Position numbers and translations under genes: made by a program. From positions 1-64,000 of the forward strand of contig JASCOC010000013.1 of assembly GCA_029959605.1 (NCBI GenBank): 64,000 nucleotides of DNA. The letters run 5' to 3'. Position 1 is the stretch's first letter, and each line of letters starts with the position of its first letter. The notes below the pieces were generated by a model. It saw nothing but the letters and a program-made list of their open reading frames with translations. It searched no databases and was not told where the DNA came from. Shown here in pieces: positions 1 through 9,911 of the stretch. This DNA comes from Lysobacteraceae bacterium PS02340. Lineage in GTDB: Bacteria > Pseudomonadota > Gammaproteobacteria > Xanthomonadales > Xanthomonadaceae.

Positions 1-1263
1 CCCGCCGCGGGGGGGGGGGGCGGGGGGCCTCCCGGGCGGGGGGGCGCGGCGCGCGGGCGCCGCGGCATCGCCGCGCAACCGGGCGACCTGGCGCTGGGCG
101 CGGTCGAGTTCGTAGGAGACGCGCAGCAGCAGGCCCATCGCCACGCAGGTCATCATCACGCTGGAACCGCCCGAGGACACCAGCGGCAGCGTCAGACCCT
201 TGGTCGGCAGAAGGCCGAGATTCACGCCGATCGACACCAGGCTCTGCAGGCCGATCATCAGCGCCACGCCGAACGCACAGTAGCCGGCGAAGTGGCGGCG
301 CATCTCGACGCACTTCAGGCCGACCCACAACGCACGGCCGACCAGCGCGACGAACAGGCCGATCACCAGGCACACGCCGATGAAGCCGAGTTCTTCGGCC
401 AGCACCGAGAAGATGAAGTCGGTATGCGCTTCGGGCAGGTACGACAGCTTCTGCACCGACGCCCCCAGGCCCACGCCTGCGAACTCGCCGCGGCCCACCG
501 CCATCAGCGCATTGCTGAGCTGGTAGCCGGCGCCGAGCTGGTCTTCCCACGGATTCATGAAGGACGTGATGCGGCGCATGCGGTAGGGCTCGAGCACGGC
601 GACGCCGATCACCAGCGGCAGCAGACCGATGACCGGCAGCATCATGCGCTGGAGATGTCCGCCGCCGAGCACCAGCATGCCGCCGGTCACGCCCAGCAGC
701 AGCATCGACGAGCCGAAGTCGGGCTGCAGCAGCAGCAGCGCGACCAGCACCACCGCGACGCCGATGGGCTTGAGCATCGCGCCCCAGGTCGCGTTGACGT
801 CGTCCCGGAAGCGCACCAGATAGCTGGCGAGCCAGACGATGTAGATCACCTTGACGGCTTCGACGACCTGGAAGTTCGACACACCCAGCCAGATCCAGCG
901 ATGCGCGCCGTTGACCGAGCGCCCCAGGCCGGGCACGAACACCAGCAGCAACAGGCCCACGCAGCCGAGCAGCAGGAAGCGGTCGTACTTCTCGACCGTC
1001 TTGAGTTCGGTGCGCATCACCGTCACCGCCAGTGCCAGGCCGATGGCCAGGAACATCAGGTGGCGGGTCAGGAAGTGGTAACGGCCGACGTCGAGGTCTT
1101 CGCCGATCGCGATCGAGCTCGACGCGACCATGATCACGCCGAGCGTCGCGATCGACACGATGATGCCGACCAGCCACGGATCGAAGCGGCCCACGATGTC
1201 GTCGATGCGCGTCGCCTGGCGGGCGGCGCTGTCGTGGGCGTGCTGGTCGTAGGTCCGGGCCAT
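1..1263 (-). CDS. ftsW: FtsW, SEDS peptidoglycan glycosyltransferase (3' end outside window)
   Basis: Polytopic membrane glycosyltransferase of the SEDS family that polymerises lipid II at the division septum together with FtsI. The 421 codons in the window read as a typical FtsW: a short cytosolic N-terminus, about ten hydrophobic segments, and family motifs such as GRGEFAGVGLGAS, YLPEAHTDFIFSVLAEELG and LPLVSSGGSS. The ATG overlaps the mraY stop as TGATG, which supports this start. E. coli FtsW is 414 residues, so the stop should lie just beyond the left edge. The last 25 or so codons translate to a Pro/Ala/Arg-rich tail from an almost pure G/C stretch at 1-60; this may be a real disordered tail or poor sequence at a contig end. 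Identity is secure; only the C-terminus is uncertain. Confidence 0.93.
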   Translation of the reverse strand, partial: MARTYDQHAHDSAARQATRIDDIVGRFDPWLVGIIVSIATLGVIMVASSSIAIGEDLDVGRYHFLTRHLMFLAIGLALAVTVMRTELKTVEKYDRFLLLGCVGLLLLVFVPGLGRSVNGAHRWIWLGVSNFQVVEAVKVIYIVWLASYLVRFRDDVNATWGAMLKPIGVAVVLVALLLLQPDFGSSMLLLGVTGGMLVLGGGHLQRMMLPVIGLLPLVIGVAVLEPYRMRRITSFMNPWEDQLGAGYQLSNALMAVGRGEFAGVGLGASVQKLSYLPEAHTDFIFSVLAEELGFIGVCLVIGLFVALVGRALWVGLKCVEMRRHFAGYCAFGVALMIGLQSLVSIGVNLGLLPTKGLTLPLVSSGGSSVMMTCVAMGLLLRVSYELDRAQRQVARLRGDAAAPARRAPPPGRPPAPPPRGG

Positions 1264-2348
1264 CAGCGCACCTTCAACGTGGCGAGGCCGACCAGCACCA
1301 GAATCACCGAGATGATCCAGAAGCGCACGATCACGCGCGGCTCGGGCCAGCCCTTCAGTTCGAAGTGATGATGGATCGGCGCCATGCGGAACACGCGCTT
1401 GCCGGTCAGCTTGAAGCTGGCGACCTGGATCATCACCGACAGCGTTTCGATGACGAAGATGCCGCCCATGATCACCAGCACCAGTTCCTGGCGCACGATC
1501 ACCGCCATCGTGCCGAGCACGGCGCCGAGCGCCAGCGCACCGATGTCGCCCATGAAGACCATGGCCGGATACGTGTTGAACCACAGGAACCCGAGCCCGG
1601 CTCCGGCGATCGCCGCGCAGATGATCACCAGTTCACCCGCGCCCGGCACCTGCGGGATCTGCAGATAGTTCGAGAACACCGCGTTGCCCGAGGCATACGC
1701 GAACACGCCCAGACCGCAGGCGACCAGCACGGTCGGCATGATCGCCAGCCCGTCGAGGCCGTCGGTCAGGTTCACCGCGTTGGAGAAGCCGACGATCCAG
1801 AAGTAGGCGATCGCGACGAAGCTGATGCCGGCCAGCGGCAGGGCGATCGACTTGAACAGCGGCACGTAGAAGGTCGTCGCCGCGGCGACGTCGGCGTACA
1901 GATAGAGATACAGGCCGGCGGCGAGGCCGAAGATCGACTGCAGCAGGTACTTCCAGCGGGATTTGAGGCCGTTGGGATCGCGCTTGACGATCTTGATCCA
2001 GTCGTCGTACCAGCCGATCGCACCGAAGGCGAGCATCACGGCCATCACCACCCACACGTACTTGTTGCGCAGGTCGCCCCACATCAGCACCGACAGGAAG
2101 ATCGTCAGCAGGATCAGTGCGCCGCCCATGGTCGGCGTGCCGGCCTTGGAGAAATGCGTCTGCGGGCCGTCCTGACGGATCGGCTGGCCGCCTTTGAACT
2201 GCGCGAGCTTGCGGATCACCGCCGGGCCCAGCCACAGCGACAGCAGCAGCGAGGTCAGCGCCGCGAGGATGCCGCGGAACGTCAGGTACTCGAACAGCTT
2301 GAAGAAGTCTTCCAGACCCTGCAGCCAGCGGGCGAGTTCAAGCAGCAT
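1263..2348 (-). CDS. mraY: MraY, phospho-MurNAc-pentapeptide transferase
   Basis: Inner-membrane enzyme that transfers phospho-MurNAc-pentapeptide from UDP to undecaprenyl phosphate, making lipid I. The 361-residue product starting [11 protein letters not shown] matches the usual length (360 in E. coli). It has about ten membrane segments and the family signatures [20 protein letters not shown] and the HHHFE loop near the C-terminus. A longer in-frame start 17 codons upstream exists but falls inside murF and would add residues absent from the family. The start overlaps the murF 3' end by 11 nt, and the stop overlaps the ftsW start, consistent with translational coupling in the dcw operon. Confidence 0.96.
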   Translation of the reverse strand: MLLELARWLQGLEDFFKLFEYLTFRGILAALTSLLLSLWLGPAVIRKLAQFKGGQPIRQDGPQTHFSKAGTPTMGGALILLTIFLSVLMWGDLRNKYVWVVMAVMLAFGAIGWYDDWIKIVKRDPNGLKSRWKYLLQSIFGLAAGLYLYLYADVAAATTFYVPLFKSIALPLAGISFVAIAYFWIVGFSNAVNLTDGLDGLAIMPTVLVACGLGVFAYASGNAVFSNYLQIPQVPGAGELVIICAAIAGAGLGFLWFNTYPAMVFMGDIGALALGAVLGTMAVIVRQELVLVIMGGIFVIETLSVMIQVASFKLTGKRVFRMAPIHHHFELKGWPEPRVIVRFWIISVILVLVGLATLKVR

Positions 2349-3720
2349 GTCCGGTTCCTTCAGTGGTGCGCAGCGCGGTGACCACACGGTCCATCGCACT
2401 GCCGCGCGAGCCCTTCACCAGCACGCGCGCATCGGCGTGCAGGTCGGCCCGCAGCGCTTCGATCAGCGCCTCGTGGGTATCGAATCGGCGCGCACCGTCG
2501 CCGAAGGCATCGGCCGCGGCCGCGCTCAGTGCGCCCAGCGCGTACAGCCGCGCGATGCCGGCGGACTTCGCGCGCACGCCGGCCTGGGCGTGCATCGCCG
2601 CGCCGTCGCTGCCGAGTTCGCGCATGTCGCCCAGCACCAGCCAGCGGTCCCCGCCGCCGGCGGCGAGCGTGTCGATGGCGGCATTGAGCGAACCGGGATT
2701 GGCGTTGTAGCTGTCGTCGATCAGCACCGCGCCGTCGGCCAGCGTGTAGCGGACCAAGCGGCCGGACACGGCTTCGGCGCTGCCGAGCGCGGCGACGATG
2801 GTGGCCAGCGGCACGCCGGCCGCGAGCGCGATGGCCGTCGCAGCAAGCGCATTGCGCACGTTGTGACGACCGGGCAGCGGCAGCGCGACGTCGGCCTCGC
2901 CCACGGGCGTGAGCAGACGGAAACCCGCGCCGCCCTCGTCGAGGCGCACGTCGCGCGTGGAGATGTCGGCCGTGGCCTCGATGCCGAAGCGCAGCAGGCG
3001 ACGACCATGCGCGCGCTGCGCGAAGAACGGGGCGAAGGCGTCGTCGGCATTGATGACGGCGGTGCCGTCGGCCGGCAGCGCATCGTAGATCGCGGCCTTG
3101 GTGTCGGCGATGCCGAGCAGGCTGCCCATGCGCTCCATGTGCGCCGGCGCAATATTGTTGACCAGTGCGATGCGCGGCTGCGCGATCGCGGTCAGATACG
3201 CGATGTCGCCCGGCTTTCCGGCGCCCATCTCGTAGACCGCGAACTGCGCATCTTCCGGTGCATCGAGCACGGCCAGCGGCAGACCGATCTCGTTGTTGAA
3301 GTTGCCGGGGTTGAAGCTGGTGGACGCATGACGCGACAGGATCGCGGCGACCAGCTGCTTGACGCTGGTCTTGCCGTTGCTGCCGGTGATCGCCACGACG
3401 GTCGCCGCGCGCGCACGCTGGACCGCGGTCGCCAGCGCACCGAGCGCCAGCTGCGGATCGGCGACGACGATCTGCGGCAACGCGATGTCGAGCGGACGCG
3501 CGACCAGCGCCGCGCGCGCGCCGCGGGCCGCGGCATCGGCGACGTGGTCGTGCCCGTCGAAGGTGTCGCCCTTCAGCGCGACGAACAGCAGTGCGTGCAC
3601 TTCGGCCGCGTCGAGCTTGCGGGTGTCGGTGGCGACGCCATCGATCGGAAAATCGCTGTCGGCGCCGTGCAGGCAACCGTTGACCAGCTGGGCGATGCGG
3701 GCGAGCGACAGCGGATTCAT
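2338..3720 (-). CDS. murF: MurF, UDP-MurNAc-tripeptide D-Ala-D-Ala ligase
   Basis: Cytosolic ATP-dependent Mur ligase that adds D-Ala-D-Ala to UDP-MurNAc-tripeptide. The 460-residue product has the N-terminal substrate domain, the ATP loop ITGSNGKTS near residue 115, the central motif FNNEIGLP, and the C-terminal ligase domain with [10 protein letters not shown]. Length and order are normal for MurF. Its ATG overlaps the murE stop by 4 nt (ATGA) and its 3' end runs 11 nt into mraY. Confidence 0.96.
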   Translation of the reverse strand: MNPLSLARIAQLVNGCLHGADSDFPIDGVATDTRKLDAAEVHALLFVALKGDTFDGHDHVADAAARGARAALVARPLDIALPQIVVADPQLALGALATAVQRARAATVVAITGSNGKTSVKQLVAAILSRHASTSFNPGNFNNEIGLPLAVLDAPEDAQFAVYEMGAGKPGDIAYLTAIAQPRIALVNNIAPAHMERMGSLLGIADTKAAIYDALPADGTAVINADDAFAPFFAQRAHGRRLLRFGIEATADISTRDVRLDEGGAGFRLLTPVGEADVALPLPGRHNVRNALAATAIALAAGVPLATIVAALGSAEAVSGRLVRYTLADGAVLIDDSYNANPGSLNAAIDTLAAGGGDRWLVLGDMRELGSDGAAMHAQAGVRAKSAGIARLYALGALSAAAADAFGDGARRFDTHEALIEALRADLHADARVLVKGSRGSAMDRVVTALRTTEGTGHAA

Positions 3721-5207
3721 CGCGCGCCCTCCGCGTTGCGTGCATCCAGCGCGGCCTGCGCGACGACGCGGTCGTCGAACGCATGCTGCACACCGTCGAT
3801 CTCCTGGTAGGGCTCGTGGCCCTTGCCGGCGATCAGCACGATGTCGCCCGGCTTCGATCCGCCGATCGCACGTTCGATCGCGCGACGACGGTCGCGTTCG
3901 ATCGTGACGGCGTCGGGATTCGCGAAGCCGGCGATGATGTCGGCGACGATCGCATCGCCGTTCTCGCCGCGCGGGTTGTCGTCGGTGACGATGACGCGGT
4001 CGGCATTCGCCTCGGCGATCGCCGCCATCTGCGGACGCTTGCCGGTGTCGCGTTCGCCGCCGCAGCCGAACACGCAGACCAGTTCGCCGCGCAGATGACC
4101 GCGCAGCGACTGCAGGGCCTGCTGCAGCGGATCGGGCTTGTGCGAGTAGTCGACGACGACCAGCGGCTGCGTGTCATCGCCACCGAGGCGGTTCATGCGG
4201 CCGGCGATCGGCTGCAGACCGGCGAGCACGCGCACGATGTCCGCAGGTGCGTACGCCAGCGCGCGCATCACGCCGGCGACGACCAGCAGGTTATCGACAT
4301 TGAAGCGGCCGAGCAGCGCCGCGCGCACCGGCAGCGACTGGCCGTCGATGCGCAGCGAGAACGCGATGCCACGGTCGTCGAGCGCGATGTCGTGCGCGGC
4401 GATGTCGGCGGCGGCATTGCCGGCGGCGCTGATCGTGATCGCACGGACGCCGTCGGCGAGCTGCGCGGGCAGCGTCGCGCCGAAGGCGTCGTCGATGTTG
4501 ATCACGGCGGCCTTGAGACCTTCACGCACGAAGAGCTTCGCCTTCGCCGCGCCGTAGCCGGCCATGTCGCCGTGATAGTCCAGATGGTCGCGGGTGAGGT
4601 TGGTGAACACCGCGACGTCGTAATGCACCGCGTCGACGCGGCCCTGGTCGAGGGCGTGCGAGCTGACTTCCATCGCCACCGCGGCTGCGCCGGCATCACG
4701 CAGCTGCGCGAGCAGCGCATGCGTCTGCAGCACCAGCGGCGTGGTGAAACCGGTCGGCTCGACCGCGCCGTGCAGGCCGGCGCCGAGCGTGCCGATGGTG
4801 CCGGCGCGCGTGCCGACGGCTTCGAAGGCCTGCGCGAGCAGCTGCACCGTCGAGGTCTTGCCGCTGGTGCCGGTCACGCCGACCATCGTCATCGCGTGCG
4901 ACGGCTGGCCGTGGAAGGCATCGGCCATCGCGCCCATACGCGCACGCAGGCCGGCGACGGCGATCGCATCGGCCGGCAGCGACGCAATCTCCGCCGGCAC
5001 CGGCGGTTCGAACAGGATCGCGCTGGCGCCGGCGGCGCGCGCGACGTCGGTGAAGTGCAGGCCGTGCGTGCCGAAGCCGCCGATCGCGACAAAGGCATCG
5101 CCCGCACGGATCGCGCGGCTGTCCTGCACCAGGCCGGTGATCACCGTGTCGGCCGGCACCGCGGCCACATCGGGCAGCAATGCGTTGAGTGCCATCGCGC
5201 GGCTCAT
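3717..5207 (-). CDS. murE: MurE, UDP-MurNAc-L-Ala-D-Glu:meso-diaminopimelate ligase
   Basis: Cytosolic Mur ligase that adds the third amino acid of the stem peptide. The 496-residue protein has the ATP loop VTGTSGKTS and the C-terminal tetrad DNPR (in [11 protein letters not shown]), which in this family marks meso-diaminopimelate rather than lysine specificity, as expected for a Gram-negative. The start MSRAMALN overlaps the ftsI stop by 4 nt; a start four codons downstream (MALN) is also possible. Embedded in the dcw operon between ftsI and murF. Confidence 0.95.
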   Translation of the reverse strand: MSRAMALNALLPDVAAVPADTVITGLVQDSRAIRAGDAFVAIGGFGTHGLHFTDVARAAGASAILFEPPVPAEIASLPADAIAVAGLRARMGAMADAFHGQPSHAMTMVGVTGTSGKTSTVQLLAQAFEAVGTRAGTIGTLGAGLHGAVEPTGFTTPLVLQTHALLAQLRDAGAAAVAMEVSSHALDQGRVDAVHYDVAVFTNLTRDHLDYHGDMAGYGAAKAKLFVREGLKAAVINIDDAFGATLPAQLADGVRAITISAAGNAAADIAAHDIALDDRGIAFSLRIDGQSLPVRAALLGRFNVDNLLVVAGVMRALAYAPADIVRVLAGLQPIAGRMNRLGGDDTQPLVVVDYSHKPDPLQQALQSLRGHLRGELVCVFGCGGERDTGKRPQMAAIAEANADRVIVTDDNPRGENGDAIVADIIAGFANPDAVTIERDRRRAIERAIGGSKPGDIVLIAGKGHEPYQEIDGVQHAFDDRVVAQAALDARNAEGAR

Positions 5208-7093
5208 CGCTGGCCTCCGGCGACGTGCGCGGCGACCGGCGCGCCCTGCGCGGCGGAGACGACCGGCGCGACCGGTGCGACAGCAGGCGTCGCGGGCGCG
5301 GGGACGGTACGGCCCTGCTCGCGCGCACGCTTGGCATCGGCCGTGGCCTGCGCGGCCAGCCAGGTGTCGATGTCGTCCGGCGGCACGTCCATCAGGCGCA
5401 GCGCGCCGTCCATGACCCGCTGGAACACCGGCGCGGACACGTAGCCGCCGCCGTAGGTGGAACCGCCCTTGGAGGTGTCCGGATCGTCGATGACCACGGC
5501 CATCGCGAAGCGCGGATTCTCGACCGGGACCAGGCCGGCGAAGAACGCGAGGTAGCGCCGTGCATACCCGCCACCGCTGGCCTTGCGCGCCGTGCCGGAC
5601 TTGCCGGCGACGTGATAGCCGAGGATCGCCGCGCGCGTGCCGGTGCCGCCGGGTTCGGTGACGGTCTGCATCATCCGCACCACTTCATCGGCGACCGCGG
5701 CCGAGACGACCTGGCGCGATTCGCCGGCGTGGCCCTTGACGAAGGTCGGCGCGATCGAGCGGCCGTGGTTGCCGAGCGTGGCGTAGGCGTGCGCGATCTG
5801 CATCGGTGTGACCGACAGGCCGTAACCGTAGGACATGCCCTGCTTGCTCGTGCCGCTCCAGCGCGAGGGATCCGGGAACAGGCCCGCGGCTTCGCCGGGG
5901 AAGCCGCTGCCGGTGCTCTGGCCGTAGCCGAAGCTGCGCACGAAATCGTAGAAGTACTGGTTCTCGAGCTTGTGCACGATCATCGCCGAGCCGACGTTCG
6001 AGCTCTTGGTGATGATGCCCGTGGTGTCGAGCACGCCGTAATTGCGGAAATCGCTGGTGCGGAAGCGACCGTTCGGAATCCAGCCGGGGCTGGTGTTGAA
6101 CGTGCTGGCCGGGGTGATGACGCCCTTCTCCAGCGCCGCGGCCACGGTGATCGGCTTCATCGTCGAGCCGGGCTCGAGCAGATCGGTCACCGCGCGGTTG
6201 CGGTGCGCATCGCGATTCTCGCCGGTGACGCGGTTGTTGTTGTAGGTCGGCAGGTTGGCCATCGCCAGCACCTCGCCGGTGGCCACTTCGAGCACGACGA
6301 TCGAGCCGGCGCTGGCGCCGGTTTCCTCCAGCGCGCGGCGCAGTTCGCGATGCGCGAGGAACTGGATGCGGCGGTCGATGCTCAGCACCAGGTCCTTGCC
6401 CGGCTCGGCGGCGCGCACCAGGCTCACGTGTTCGACGATGCGGCCGTGGCGATCACGGATCACGTTCTGCGCGCCCGGCTTGCCGGCCAGCCACTCGTCG
6501 AACGCCAGCTCCACGCCCTCCTGGCCGTTGTCGTCGATGTTGGTGAAGCCCAGCACGTGCGAGACCGCTTCACCCTGCGGGTAGAAACGGCGGTATTCGC
6601 GCTGCGAGAACACGCCCGGCACGCCGAGATCGAGCACGCGCTTGGCCGCTACCGGGCTGATCCGGCGGTGGCGCGGGAGATACATGAATTCCTTGTCGGC
6701 GCGCTGCGACACCGCACGCGACAGCTCCTCGAGCGGCAGACCGGTGGCTTGGGCCAGCTCGGGCAGACGATCGGGATGCTTGCTCAGTTCCTGCGGATTG
6801 GCCCACAGCGATTCGACCGGCGAGGAGATCGCCAGCGGCTCGCCGTTGCGGTCGGTGATCATGCCGCGCGAGGCCGGGATCGGCACTTCGCGGCGGAAGC
6901 GCGCATCGGCCTTCTGCTGGTAGAACGCGTTGTCGATCAGCTGCAGGTCCACCGCACGGCCGACCAGCGCCACCGCGCCCAGGCCCAGCGCGCCGCCGAC
7001 CAGCATCAGGCGCAGGCGCAGATCGAACTGCGCGCGCTTGCGCGGCTTCTTGGCGTGGCCGTCGCCGGCCTTGATGAACTTGCGGAAGTTCAT
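5204..7093 (-). CDS. ftsI: FtsI (PBP3), septal peptidoglycan DD-transpeptidase
   Basis: Inner-membrane anchored class B penicillin-binding protein that cross-links septal peptidoglycan. From the start [10 protein letters not shown] it is 629 residues: a basic cytosolic N-terminus, one membrane helix at about residues 27-48, the PBP dimerisation domain (motif [10 protein letters not shown] near 75-84), then the transpeptidase domain with S310-T-M-K313, S364-S-N366 and K498-S-G-T501. An Ala/Pro/Val-rich tail of about 40 residues follows the catalytic domain. The start overlaps the ftsL stop (ATGA); a longer in-frame reading upstream overlaps all of ftsL and is rejected. Confidence 0.96.
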   Translation of the reverse strand: MNFRKFIKAGDGHAKKPRKRAQFDLRLRLMLVGGALGLGAVALVGRAVDLQLIDNAFYQQKADARFRREVPIPASRGMITDRNGEPLAISSPVESLWANPQELSKHPDRLPELAQATGLPLEELSRAVSQRADKEFMYLPRHRRISPVAAKRVLDLGVPGVFSQREYRRFYPQGEAVSHVLGFTNIDDNGQEGVELAFDEWLAGKPGAQNVIRDRHGRIVEHVSLVRAAEPGKDLVLSIDRRIQFLAHRELRRALEETGASAGSIVVLEVATGEVLAMANLPTYNNNRVTGENRDAHRNRAVTDLLEPGSTMKPITVAAALEKGVITPASTFNTSPGWIPNGRFRTSDFRNYGVLDTTGIITKSSNVGSAMIVHKLENQYFYDFVRSFGYGQSTGSGFPGEAAGLFPDPSRWSGTSKQGMSYGYGLSVTPMQIAHAYATLGNHGRSIAPTFVKGHAGESRQVVSAAVADEVVRMMQTVTEPGGTGTRAAILGYHVAGKSGTARKASGGGYARRYLAFFAGLVPVENPRFAMAVVIDDPDTSKGGSTYGGGYVSAPVFQRVMDGALRLMDVPPDDIDTWLAAQATADAKRAREQGRTVPAPATPAVAPVAPVVSAAQGAPVAAHVAGGQR

Positions 7094-7359
7094 GGGCGCA
7101 CCACGACGATTTCGGCCGTCTCGGGGAAGCGCATGCCCAGACGCTCGCGCGCGACCTGGTCGACGCGGTTGCTCATCGCCCACGTCGCCTGTTCGAGCTG
7201 AAGACGGCCGAAGTCGATGTTGAGTTCGTCGCGCGCGCGCTCCAGACGGGTCAGGGCGATATAGAGCTGGCGATAGTCGTGGCGCGCGTGGACCACGCCG
7301 ATCGCGGTGATCACGTTGGCGGCGAGCAGGATCGCGACGACGAGATGGCGCAGCTTCAT
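7090..7359 (-). CDS. ftsL: FtsL, divisome membrane protein
   Basis: Small bitopic division protein that forms a periplasmic coiled coil with FtsB and, with FtsQ, activates FtsWI. The 89 residues show a very short cytosolic part (MKLRH), one membrane segment at about 6-24 and a heptad-rich segment ([20 protein letters not shown]). Sequence conservation in FtsL is low, so the call rests on topology, length and position between rsmH and ftsI with 4-nt overlaps on both sides. Confidence 0.92.
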   Translation of the reverse strand: MKLRHLVVAILLAANVITAIGVVHARHDYRQLYIALTRLERARDELNIDFGRLQLEQATWAMSNRVDQVARERLGMRFPETAEIVVVRP

Positions 7360-8297
7360 GCGGCCGCCTCCAGCTTCTCGGCCACGCGCAACACCGCGCT
7401 GCGGGCGCGCGGGTTGGCGCGCAGTTCGGTCTCATCGGCCTTGGTCGCGTCGGCGACGATGCGCAGGCGCGGCACGAACGGCGCGGCTTCGGGCAGACGG
7501 CGGTTGCCGGCCGGCGCCTTCGCATGACCGGCGATGAAGCGCTTGACGATGCGGTCTTCCAGCGAGTGGAAGCTGATCACCGCGAGGCGGCCACCGGGAC
7601 GCAGCGCCGCGAGCGCGGCGTCGAGACCGGTTTCGAGATCGGCCAGTTCGCGATTGATGTGGATGCGGATCGCCTGGAACGAACGCGTTGCCGGATTCGT
7701 CTCCTTCTGGCCCGGCTTGGGCTTGCTGCGCGGCACGTTGGCGCCAATCACCGCGGCGAGATCGGCGGTACGCAGGAACGGCGTCTCGGCCCGACGCGCG
7801 ACGATCGCACGCGCGATGCGGCGGCTCATGCGCTCTTCGCCGTAGGTCCACAGCACATCGGCGATCGCGGCCTCGTCGGCGCGCGCGATCCACTCGGCCG
7901 CGCTCTCGTCCGCGTCCGGGTCCATGCGCATGTCGAGCGGACCGTCCTTGCCGAAGCTGAAACCGCGCTCGGCAACGTCGAGCTGCGGCGAGGACACGCC
8001 CAGATCGAACAGCACGCCATCGAGTGGCGCGTCGATGGCCTCATGCCAGCCGGTCAGCTCGATGAAGCTGCCGCGGTAGATCGACACGCGCGGGTCGTCG
8101 CCAAAGCGGGCCTGCGCGACGGCGATCGCCTCGGGATCCTTGTCCATCACCAGCAGGCGGCCATCGGCGCCCAGCTGCGCGAGCACGCCGGCAGCGTGGC
8201 CACCGCGGCCGAAGGTGCCATCGAGATAGCGGCCATCCGGGCGCACGTGCAGGCCGTCGAGCACCTGCGCGTACAACACCGGGAGGTGGCCGGACAT
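7356..8297 (-). CDS. rsmH: RsmH, 16S rRNA (cytosine1402-N4)-methyltransferase
   Basis: Methylates N4 of C1402 in the 16S rRNA decoding centre using SAM. The start [16 protein letters not shown] gives 313 residues, the same as E. coli RsmH. Signatures are HLPVL at the N-terminus, the SAM loop [21 protein letters not shown] and [12 protein letters not shown]. Interestingly the enzyme for the 2'-O-methyl group on the same nucleotide, RsmI, is encoded about 3 kb away. The gene follows mraZ by 20 nt and overlaps ftsL by 4 nt. Confidence 0.96.
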   Translation of the reverse strand: MSGHLPVLYAQVLDGLHVRPDGRYLDGTFGRGGHAAGVLAQLGADGRLLVMDKDPEAIAVAQARFGDDPRVSIYRGSFIELTGWHEAIDAPLDGVLFDLGVSSPQLDVAERGFSFGKDGPLDMRMDPDADESAAEWIARADEAAIADVLWTYGEERMSRRIARAIVARRAETPFLRTADLAAVIGANVPRSKPKPGQKETNPATRSFQAIRIHINRELADLETGLDAALAALRPGGRLAVISFHSLEDRIVKRFIAGHAKAPAGNRRLPEAAPFVPRLRIVADATKADETELRANPRARSAVLRVAEKLEAAA

Positions 8298-8317
8298 CGC
8301 ATCCGTACCACCGGCGG

Positions 8318-8767
8318 TCACAACGGCAATCCTTCGAGATCGTCGCCGGCCATGTCCTCGTCGGTCAGGGTCTGGCGGATCTGCGCCTGGTGCGCCTGCT
8401 CGCTCCAGAGCTCGAACTTGTCGCCCATGCCCACCAGCACCGCGCGGCGGTCGATGCCGACCGTGTTGCGCTGGCTGGACGGAATGCCGATGCGGCCACT
8501 GGCATCGGGCTCGAGCACGGTGGCGGCGCCGACCAGCTTGAGCTGCAGAGTGCGGTTGCGGGCCAGCGTGCGCGGCAGCGCATTGACCTGGTCGCGGAGC
8601 GTCTCCCAAGCCTTGAACGGATAGAGATACAGCCCGCCGGCATCGAAGGGGTTGTAGGTCAGGACCAGCCGGTTGTCGCATTCACGGGCGACGAAATCCC
8701 GATAGGCGGTGGGAATCGCCAGTCGGCCCTTCTCGTCGATGGTGATGGCGGTCTCGCCCTGCAACAC
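8318..8767 (-). CDS. mraZ: MraZ, dcw operon transcriptional regulator (GTG start)
   Basis: AbrB-fold (SpoVT/AbrB-like) DNA-binding protein that represses its own operon by binding GTGGG-like repeats at the mra promoter. The product begins with a GTG codon as [19 protein letters not shown], aligning with the family N-terminus MFQGE..., and is 149 residues with the usual two swapped-hairpin repeats. A ribosome site (AGGAA, 5-nt spacer) precedes this GTG. An ATG 26 codons upstream would place the start inside the operator repeats and lacks such a site. First gene of the division cluster. Confidence 0.93.
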   Translation of the reverse strand: MLQGETAITIDEKGRLAIPTAYRDFVARECDNRLVLTYNPFDAGGLYLYPFKAWETLRDQVNALPRTLARNRTLQLKLVGAATVLEPDASGRIGIPSSQRNTVGIDRRAVLVGMGDKFELWSEQAHQAQIRQTLTDEDMAGDDLEGLPL

Positions 8768-8815
8768 GTCCGTTCCTGCCCATTGAGTGCCCGTCTGAAG
8801 CGGGCTTTGGCGTTC

Positions 8816-8855
8816 GGAAAACCACGAAATTCCCGGTTTCCCCACGAGTCGCCAC
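8816..8855 (-). promoter_or_regulatory. MraZ box: four GTGG-type repeats with 10-nt period
   Basis: Read on the minus strand the site is four consecutive 10-mers: GTGGCGACTC, GTGGGGAAAC, CGGGAATTTC, GTGGTTTTCC. A G-rich tetrad recurs exactly every 10 nt, one helical turn, which is the known layout of the MraZ operator. The box starts in the -10 element and extends over the probable start site, so MraZ binding should block RNA polymerase. Confidence 0.8.
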
Positions 8856-8882
8856 CTTAGGACCCGCCATTTGGGTTGTCAA
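8854..8882 (-). promoter_or_regulatory. mra (dcw operon) sigma-70 promoter
   Basis: On the minus strand a perfect TTGACA (8877-8882) is separated by exactly 17 nt from TAAGGT (8854-8859). Start of transcription is expected near 8847, leaving a leader of about 80 nt before the mraZ GTG. The -10 overlaps the first MraZ repeat. Confidence 0.8.
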
Positions 8883-8952
8883 CAGCTTTGTCGAGAACTT
8901 TTCACCTGTCTGGTCAATGACTTGCAGCACTCTTCAGAGACTTGTTCAAGCT

Positions 8953-8961
8953 TTATCCACA
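8953..8961 (+). promoter_or_regulatory. Single perfect DnaA-box match (TTATCCACA)
   Basis: TTATCCACA matches the high-affinity DnaA box consensus TTATNCACA in full and lies about 70 bp upstream of the mra -35 element. No second box or AT-rich unwinding region that would suggest an origin was seen. It may be chance, or may connect DnaA to division gene expression. Confidence 0.35.
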
Positions 8962-9230
8962 AGCTTCTGTTTCGTCTCAAATTTTGAGATTCGGGTGAAT
9001 TTGGCGATGAACGGAACCCTCACGTGGGCTTCACGTAAACGGCTTGTTGCGGTGCAGCATTCACGCGTTTCGAGTGCTGCTTGAAGTCGTGTTGCGCGGG
9101 CGAATGGCTGGGCAGGCTGATTCAGGCCGCATCGAGCCTCCAAACGGGGACCAGCGGACCCCAGCTCCTCGATCGGGACGACACGCTTGCCCCTCCGGCC
9201 GGGACGCGAGACGACACCCCCCAACCAGAC

Positions 9231-9278
9231 ACCTCTCCCTCCGGGAGAGGTCGACGCGCACAGCGCGTCGGGTGAGGG
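9231..9278 (+). repeat. Dispersed intergenic palindromic element (copy 1)
   Basis: Two adjoining hairpins: CCTCTCCC-TCC-GGGAGAGG and CGACGCG-CACAG-CGCGTCGG, ending in GTGAGGG. Related copies lie at 30686-30720, 32361-32395 and (opposite orientation) 32441-32487, all between genes. Such CTCTCCC...GGGAGAGG...GTGAGGG elements are frequent in genomes of this family; function unknown. Confidence 0.7.
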
Positions 9279-9462
9279 CCGGATGCCGGATATCGTCCGC
9301 TCCCAGTGCTGACACCGGAACGATCGCTCTCCAACTCCGACAGGATCCGCGGAACGCTAATGGCGCCTTCCGCACCGCTCCAGCGCAGCGTCCACGTGGT
9401 CCCCCAGAAAGAATGGCAACGGCGCCGTACGGCCTCGGTCTGGACCGCGCCCCACGCGACAC

Positions 9463-9484
9463 AGCCTCCAGTCCTTCGGAGGCT
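9463..9484 (-). terminator. Possible rnpB transcription terminator hairpin
   Basis: AGCCTCC and GGAGGCT form a 7-bp stem with an 8-nt loop, 15 nt beyond the rnpB 3' end. There is no U-tract after it on the minus strand, so the call is tentative. Confidence 0.35.
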
Positions 9485-9498
9485 TCAGACAGAAAGGT

Positions 9499-9864
9499 GG
9501 CGGAGCCGGCCGATAAGCCGGGTTCTGTCGTGGACAGTCATTCCTCTAGGCGCACCGTCACCGGTACGCTCGAGCAACCTACCCGGACCCGACGCGGGCA
9601 ACGTCATGAGGTCCCTATTTGGTCTTGCTCCAGGTGGGGTTTGCCGTGCCGGTCTGTTGCCAGACTCGCGGTGCGCTCTTACCGCACCATTTCACCCTTG
9701 CCGTCCTGCTTAAAGCAGTCTTGGGCGGTATCTTTCTGTTGCACTTTCCGTCGGCTCGCGCCGCCCAGGCGTTACCTGGCACCTTGCCCTGTGGAGCCCG
9801 GACTTTCCTCGGCATCGCCGGATGCGAGCACCCGGGATGACGCGACTGTCTGGCCGACTCCGCC
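9499..9864 (-). ncRNA. rnpB: RNase P RNA, bacterial type A
   Basis: Catalytic RNA that removes the 5' leader from pre-tRNA. On the minus strand all conserved blocks appear in order: CCAGACAGTCGC near the 5' end, GAGGAAAGTCCGGGCTCC, CAGGGCAAGGTGCCAGGTAA, AAGGGTGAAATGGTGCGGTA, AGAGCGCACCG, GGTAAACCCC-like segment, GACCAAATAGGG, GGGTAGGTTGCTCGAG, and ATGACTGTCCACGACAGAAC with the CCGGCTTATCGG end. Helix P1 closes the molecule by pairing GGCGGAG at the 5' end with CTCCGCC at the 3' end, which sets the boundaries and a length of about 366 nt. Confidence 0.95.
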
Positions 9865-9870
9865 GCGCGC

Positions 9871-9876
9871 ATTGTC
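9871..9876 (-). promoter_or_regulatory. Probable rnpB -10 element
   Basis: GACAAT on the minus strand lies 7 nt before the P1-defined 5' end of RNase P RNA, where a -10 box is expected. The -35 region is not recognisable by eye. Confidence 0.4.
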
Positions 9877-9911
9877 GCACGCCGGTGACACCGCAGACCG
9901 GCGCCCTGTGC

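Larger units (their letters stand above)
8883..9498. other. Gene-free region between rnpB and the mra promoter
   Basis: Over 600 bases without a convincing gene. Open frames here have no recognisable product and lie on either strand of repeat-like DNA. It holds a DnaA-box-like site (8953-8961), short AT-rich inverted repeats around 8947-8985 (AAGCTTT...AAGCTT and CTCAAATTTTGAG), a dispersed palindromic element (9231-9278) and a possible rnpB terminator hairpin (9463-9484). The AT-rich part at 8880-9000 contrasts with the rest of the window. Confidence 0.6.

Noticed and set aside
8953-8961. Replication origin near the DnaA-box-like site
   Set aside because: Only one box, no cluster, and no dnaA, dnaN, gidA or rpmH nearby.
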